A DNA stretch of 64,000 nucleotides. Source: Pseudodesulfovibrio profundus (GTDB taxonomy: Bacteria > Desulfobacterota > Desulfovibrionia > Desulfovibrionales > Desulfovibrionaceae). The translations under genes and the position numbers were made by a program. Below the pieces are notes generated by a model, which was not told the origin of the DNA, did not search any database, and saw nothing but the letters and a program-made list of their open reading frames with translations. Of the stretch, positions 61,754-64,000 are shown in pieces. The stretch covers positions 124,001 through 188,000 of the forward strand of contig NZ_LT907975.1 in the NCBI RefSeq assembly GCF_900217235.1, given 5' to 3'. The stretch's first letter is position 1. Each line of letters opens with the position of its first letter.

Positions 61754-62533
61754 TCAAGAGGGAGCGATGCCTTTATAATGCATGAATTTGAAAATGGATG
61801 ATTCCAGTGTTTGAATCTCTGGCGTGGATGGCAGGAGAGAGATAATGATTTTCAGGTAGTTACGGGAGGTGACCAGATTGAGCGAAGTGGTGAAGTTGAA
61901 GTCATAGATCCATCCAAGGATCAGGAGTTTGAAGTCATTGGTGCAGTTTATGTTGCGGTAGTCGGCAGTCCTGCCATTCATCACATCATTATATATTGTA
62001 GCGGAATACTGGCCTGGAATATCTTCATAGCCGTGGACTACATCCGGGTCTGGTGAATCGCTGGTAAAGTGATCGACCATGACGTTCAGGATGTCGAGCT
62101 TATCCGCATCTCGGACCAGCTTCACAATGGTTTCGTACTTGGTAGGCAGAGTTTTGGAGAGTTCTTTCAGGTTATGCTGGGCGATGGCGAGTCGGATGGT
62201 GCGCCAGTCTCTCGAAGAGAGTTCGCCCGGAAGAGGAAGGTTGCGGAGAGTTTGTACACCGAGTCGTGCATGATTGGTGGAGATCCTGTCGTTGAATGTC
62301 CCATATTCAACAAACTGAGGGAATCGGCCTATATCATGATACAGGGCCGCCAGTTGGCAAAGCTGATTTAAATGACCATCAATACATTCTCCGGCCATAA
62401 TACTCTCTGCGCATTCCAACACCCTCATGGAATGGCCGAGTTTGAGCCGCAGCATCGCATCCTGCTCGTCCGTGCCGGTGTAGTGAGACTCTGCGAAGGC
62501 GGTGAGTGTTTCTACATGTTCGGCAAGTGACAC
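61754..62533 (-). CDS. HD-domain phosphohydrolase
   Basis: A 259-residue protein with the HD metal site: H34, H66-D67 (ALYHDIGR) and D at DADKLDILN. Such domains hydrolyse nucleotides or phosphodiesters. The start is the GTG at 62533, one base after the TGA of the preceding gene, so translation is coupled. Confidence 0.85.
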   Translation of the reverse strand: MSLAEHVETLTAFAESHYTGTDEQDAMLRLKLGHSMRVLECAESIMAGECIDGHLNQLCQLAALYHDIGRFPQFVEYGTFNDRISTNHARLGVQTLRNLPLPGELSSRDWRTIRLAIAQHNLKELSKTLPTKYETIVKLVRDADKLDILNVMVDHFTSDSPDPDVVHGYEDIPGQYSATIYNDVMNGRTADYRNINCTNDFKLLILGWIYDFNFTTSLNLVTSRNYLKIIISLLPSTPEIQTLESSIFKFMHYKGIAPS

Positions 62534-62534
62534 A

Positions 62535-62864
62535 TCAATCTCTGAGTGCTTTCATTTTGATTTTGAATTCAATTTCGGAAATCTCGCCGCGTTCGAGCAG
62601 GGCTTCCAGTTCGGCTCTTTCCTGACGACGTTCTTCTTCTGCTTCTCTGTCCATTTCCTCATCCCGGAAATAGCCGTTTGGTCCAAAAAGAACGCGTAAA
62701 AATCCTATAATAACAGCAAAAATGAGTGCAACAAAGACCATTCTGGCGATTGCAGGGCCTATATGTTCGCCATAGCCTGCATTAAAGGGCCAGGCTCGCC
62801 ATATGGGGCTATCCAGAAAATCAAAAAACTCGGTGACCATCTGAGGCAACTTATAAGAAAGCAT
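62535..62864 (-). CDS. Membrane protein with SHOCT-like tail
   Basis: A 109-residue protein with one strong span (~40-60) and a charged C-terminal region ending in a SHOCT-like helix (LLERGEISEIEFKIKM). The function of SHOCT proteins is unknown. GGAG lies 6-7 bases before the ATG. It is the first gene of a pair with the HD hydrolase. Confidence 0.7.
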   Translation of the reverse strand: MLSYKLPQMVTEFFDFLDSPIWRAWPFNAGYGEHIGPAIARMVFVALIFAVIIGFLRVLFGPNGYFRDEEMDREAEEERRQERAELEALLERGEISEIEFKIKMKALRD

Positions 62865-63055
62865 TGAATTCTCCGCTAATCAAACATGTTCTGTACAGAG
62901 GGGTTTCTACGTTGCTATACGCTGCCTTGCAAGACTTTTAGCGCGGTTGTGCAAGTCAGATTATCATCAGCTTGTGCTTGCTCTCGGTTGTGATTATCTT
63001 TCCGTTGAGTTTGCATTCGGCTTGGTGTAGGAGTTCAATGGCTCCGGGAGGTGTG

Positions 63056-63454
63056 ATGCGTATCCTGATTGTGGAAGATGAATTTACAAGTCGCAAGTTG
63101 TTGACGGCTTTTTTAAAGGATGTCGGCGAGTGTGATACTGCCGCCGATGGTGTCGAGTGCGTCGACATGTTTAAAAAAGCATTGGATGAAGGTCGACCAT
63201 ATGACTTGTTGTGTCTTGACATAATGATGCCCAACAAGGACGGACACCAGGCACTCAAGGAGATTCGAGCAATTGAGTTTGAGCGAGGGATTTTCTCGCC
63301 GGACGACGTAAAGGTGATGATGGTCACCGCGCTCAACGACCCTCAAACCGTGGTCAAGGCGTACTACAAAGGGGGGGCGGCAGCTTATCTGCCAAAACCC
63401 ATCGAAGTGGAAAGCTTACGCGCCATTCTCAGAGATCTGGGATTTATTGACTGA
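63056..63454 (+). CDS. CheY-like response regulator
   Basis: A 132-residue stand-alone REC domain with the acid pair ED near residue 8, phospho-acceptor D55 (LCLDIMMP), T/S near MMVTAL and the Lys in YLPKPIE. Its partner kinase is not in the window. The ATG at 63056 has GGGAGG 5 bases upstream; a longer frame from 62972 has no ribosome site. Confidence 0.85.
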   Translation: MRILIVEDEFTSRKLLTAFLKDVGECDTAADGVECVDMFKKALDEGRPYDLLCLDIMMPNKDGHQALKEIRAIEFERGIFSPDDVKVMMVTALNDPQTVVKAYYKGGAAAYLPKPIEVESLRAILRDLGFID

Positions 63455-63481
63455 TAAACGGGACCAGTTTACACACATCAT

Positions 63482-64000
63482 ATGATTAAAACTATATTTT
63501 TGTTGCGGAGTATCGGTACGCAAGTCTTCTCTGCTACCGTAGCATCTGTCCTGATGCTGCTTGTAGCTGCGACTCCTGCCCTTGCCAATCAACAGGCCCC
63601 GGCGACGGGTGGCAGTGTGCTCAATATTTTGTTGCTTGCGCTTATTGCGTATTTTCTCGTACGCATGTTTCGTCGCCGATCCGGCGGTGATGATTCCCGC
63701 CCCGGGAATTGGACACAAAACGATTCTGAAGAAAAGAAAGGGCGGGTCATTCGTCCAATGGACCGCCATGAAGCTGCCCGAAGCGCATGGGACCACTTGC
63801 GTTCTGACAGTGATTCAGCAGATGTCGATTCTCATGTCAGTTCACCTGTCGAAACGGGGGGATTCAATGAAGCTGAGTTTCTGGAAGGAGCTAAGCTGTT
63901 CTTTTCTCGTTTCCAGCAGGCGGCAGACGATCGCGATTTCGAACAATTGAAAGTATTTTTGTCTGATGAAGTGTACGCAGACGCTGTTCTGAATGCTCAA
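63482..64000 (+). CDS. Tim44-like domain protein, 3' end cut by window
   Basis: At least 173 residues, still open at the window end. A signal peptide or signal anchor ends near residue 35 (TPALA-NQQ), a span lies at ~46-63, an acidic/Ser-rich linker follows, and from ~130 a Tim44-like segment begins (FNEAEFLEGAKLFFSRFQQA). Bacterial Tim44-like proteins are membrane-associated with unclear roles. The ribosome site is weak. Confidence 0.75.
   Translation, partial: MIKTIFLLRSIGTQVFSATVASVLMLLVAATPALANQQAPATGGSVLNILLLALIAYFLVRMFRRRSGGDDSRPGNWTQNDSEEKKGRVIRPMDRHEAARSAWDHLRSDSDSADVDSHVSSPVETGGFNEAEFLEGAKLFFSRFQQAADDRDFEQLKVFLSDEVYADAVLNAQ

Overview
The window looks like a core chromosomal segment of a sulfate-reducing desulfovibrio (Desulfovibrionaceae, Pseudodesulfovibrio-like; mid-range GC by eye). 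This rests on the gene set: an Rnf operon headed by a decaheme cytochrome c, a tungsten aldehyde ferredoxin oxidoreductase beside a TupABC tungstate transporter, a short archaeal-type Psd with PssA, and many small lineage-type hypotheticals. I see no prophage, IS element, CRISPR array or conjugative module. The genus is an inference; no 16S gene is present.

Layout. 0-5 kb: YcaO protein, GDSL hydrolase, an RdgC-like protein split over two genes, a PilZ protein and a 47-residue membrane peptide. 5-12 kb: rfbA, DUF1614 protein, MogA-like protein, TolC, a zinc-ribbon peptide, a lytic transglycosylase and two glycosyltransferases. 12-20 kb: an 883-residue membrane protein with a retroviral-type CCHC zinc knuckle, gpmA, mutY, a lysozyme-like protein, an NFACT/RqcH protein and dksA. 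20.2-20.6 kb: tRNA cluster Gly-Cys-Gly-Gly. 20.8-25 kb: methyltransferase-like protein, a frameshifted EamA transporter, a YdjM-type hydrolase, psd and pssA. 25-30 kb: leuACDB. 30-36 kb: coiled-coil membrane pair, GIY-YIG protein, ABC-F ATPase, Nudix protein, metF-asd-aminotransferase. 36-42 kb: GT2 enzyme, a zinc-ribbon/SulP/STAS/cNMP transporter, rfbD and rfbB. 42-49 kb: tungsten/pterin island (trmL, mobB with an FeS domain, tupCBA, a ModE-type HTH gene, E1-like gene, MoaD-like gene, aor). 50-57 kb: tRNA-Val and the Rnf operon. 58-64 kb: PilZ protein, atypical thioredoxin reductase, fatty acid hydroxylase, REC-TPR protein, HD hydrolase, CheY-like regulator and the start of a Tim44-like gene cut by the window end.

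How they work together. The tungsten island pairs metal import (TupABC) with pterin sulfur transfer (MoaD-like and E1-like), nucleotide attachment (MobB) and the enzyme that uses the cofactor (AOR). The Rnf operon would couple ferredoxin to membrane potential, but RnfC lacks the glycine-rich nucleotide/flavin segment while RnfB carries a complete GltD-type NADPH/FAD oxidoreductase. The nucleotide site therefore appears to have moved from RnfC to RnfB. This redesigned Rnf, the SulP fusion and the zinc-knuckle protein are the most interesting items. I found no convincing wholly new multi-gene defence or mobile system.
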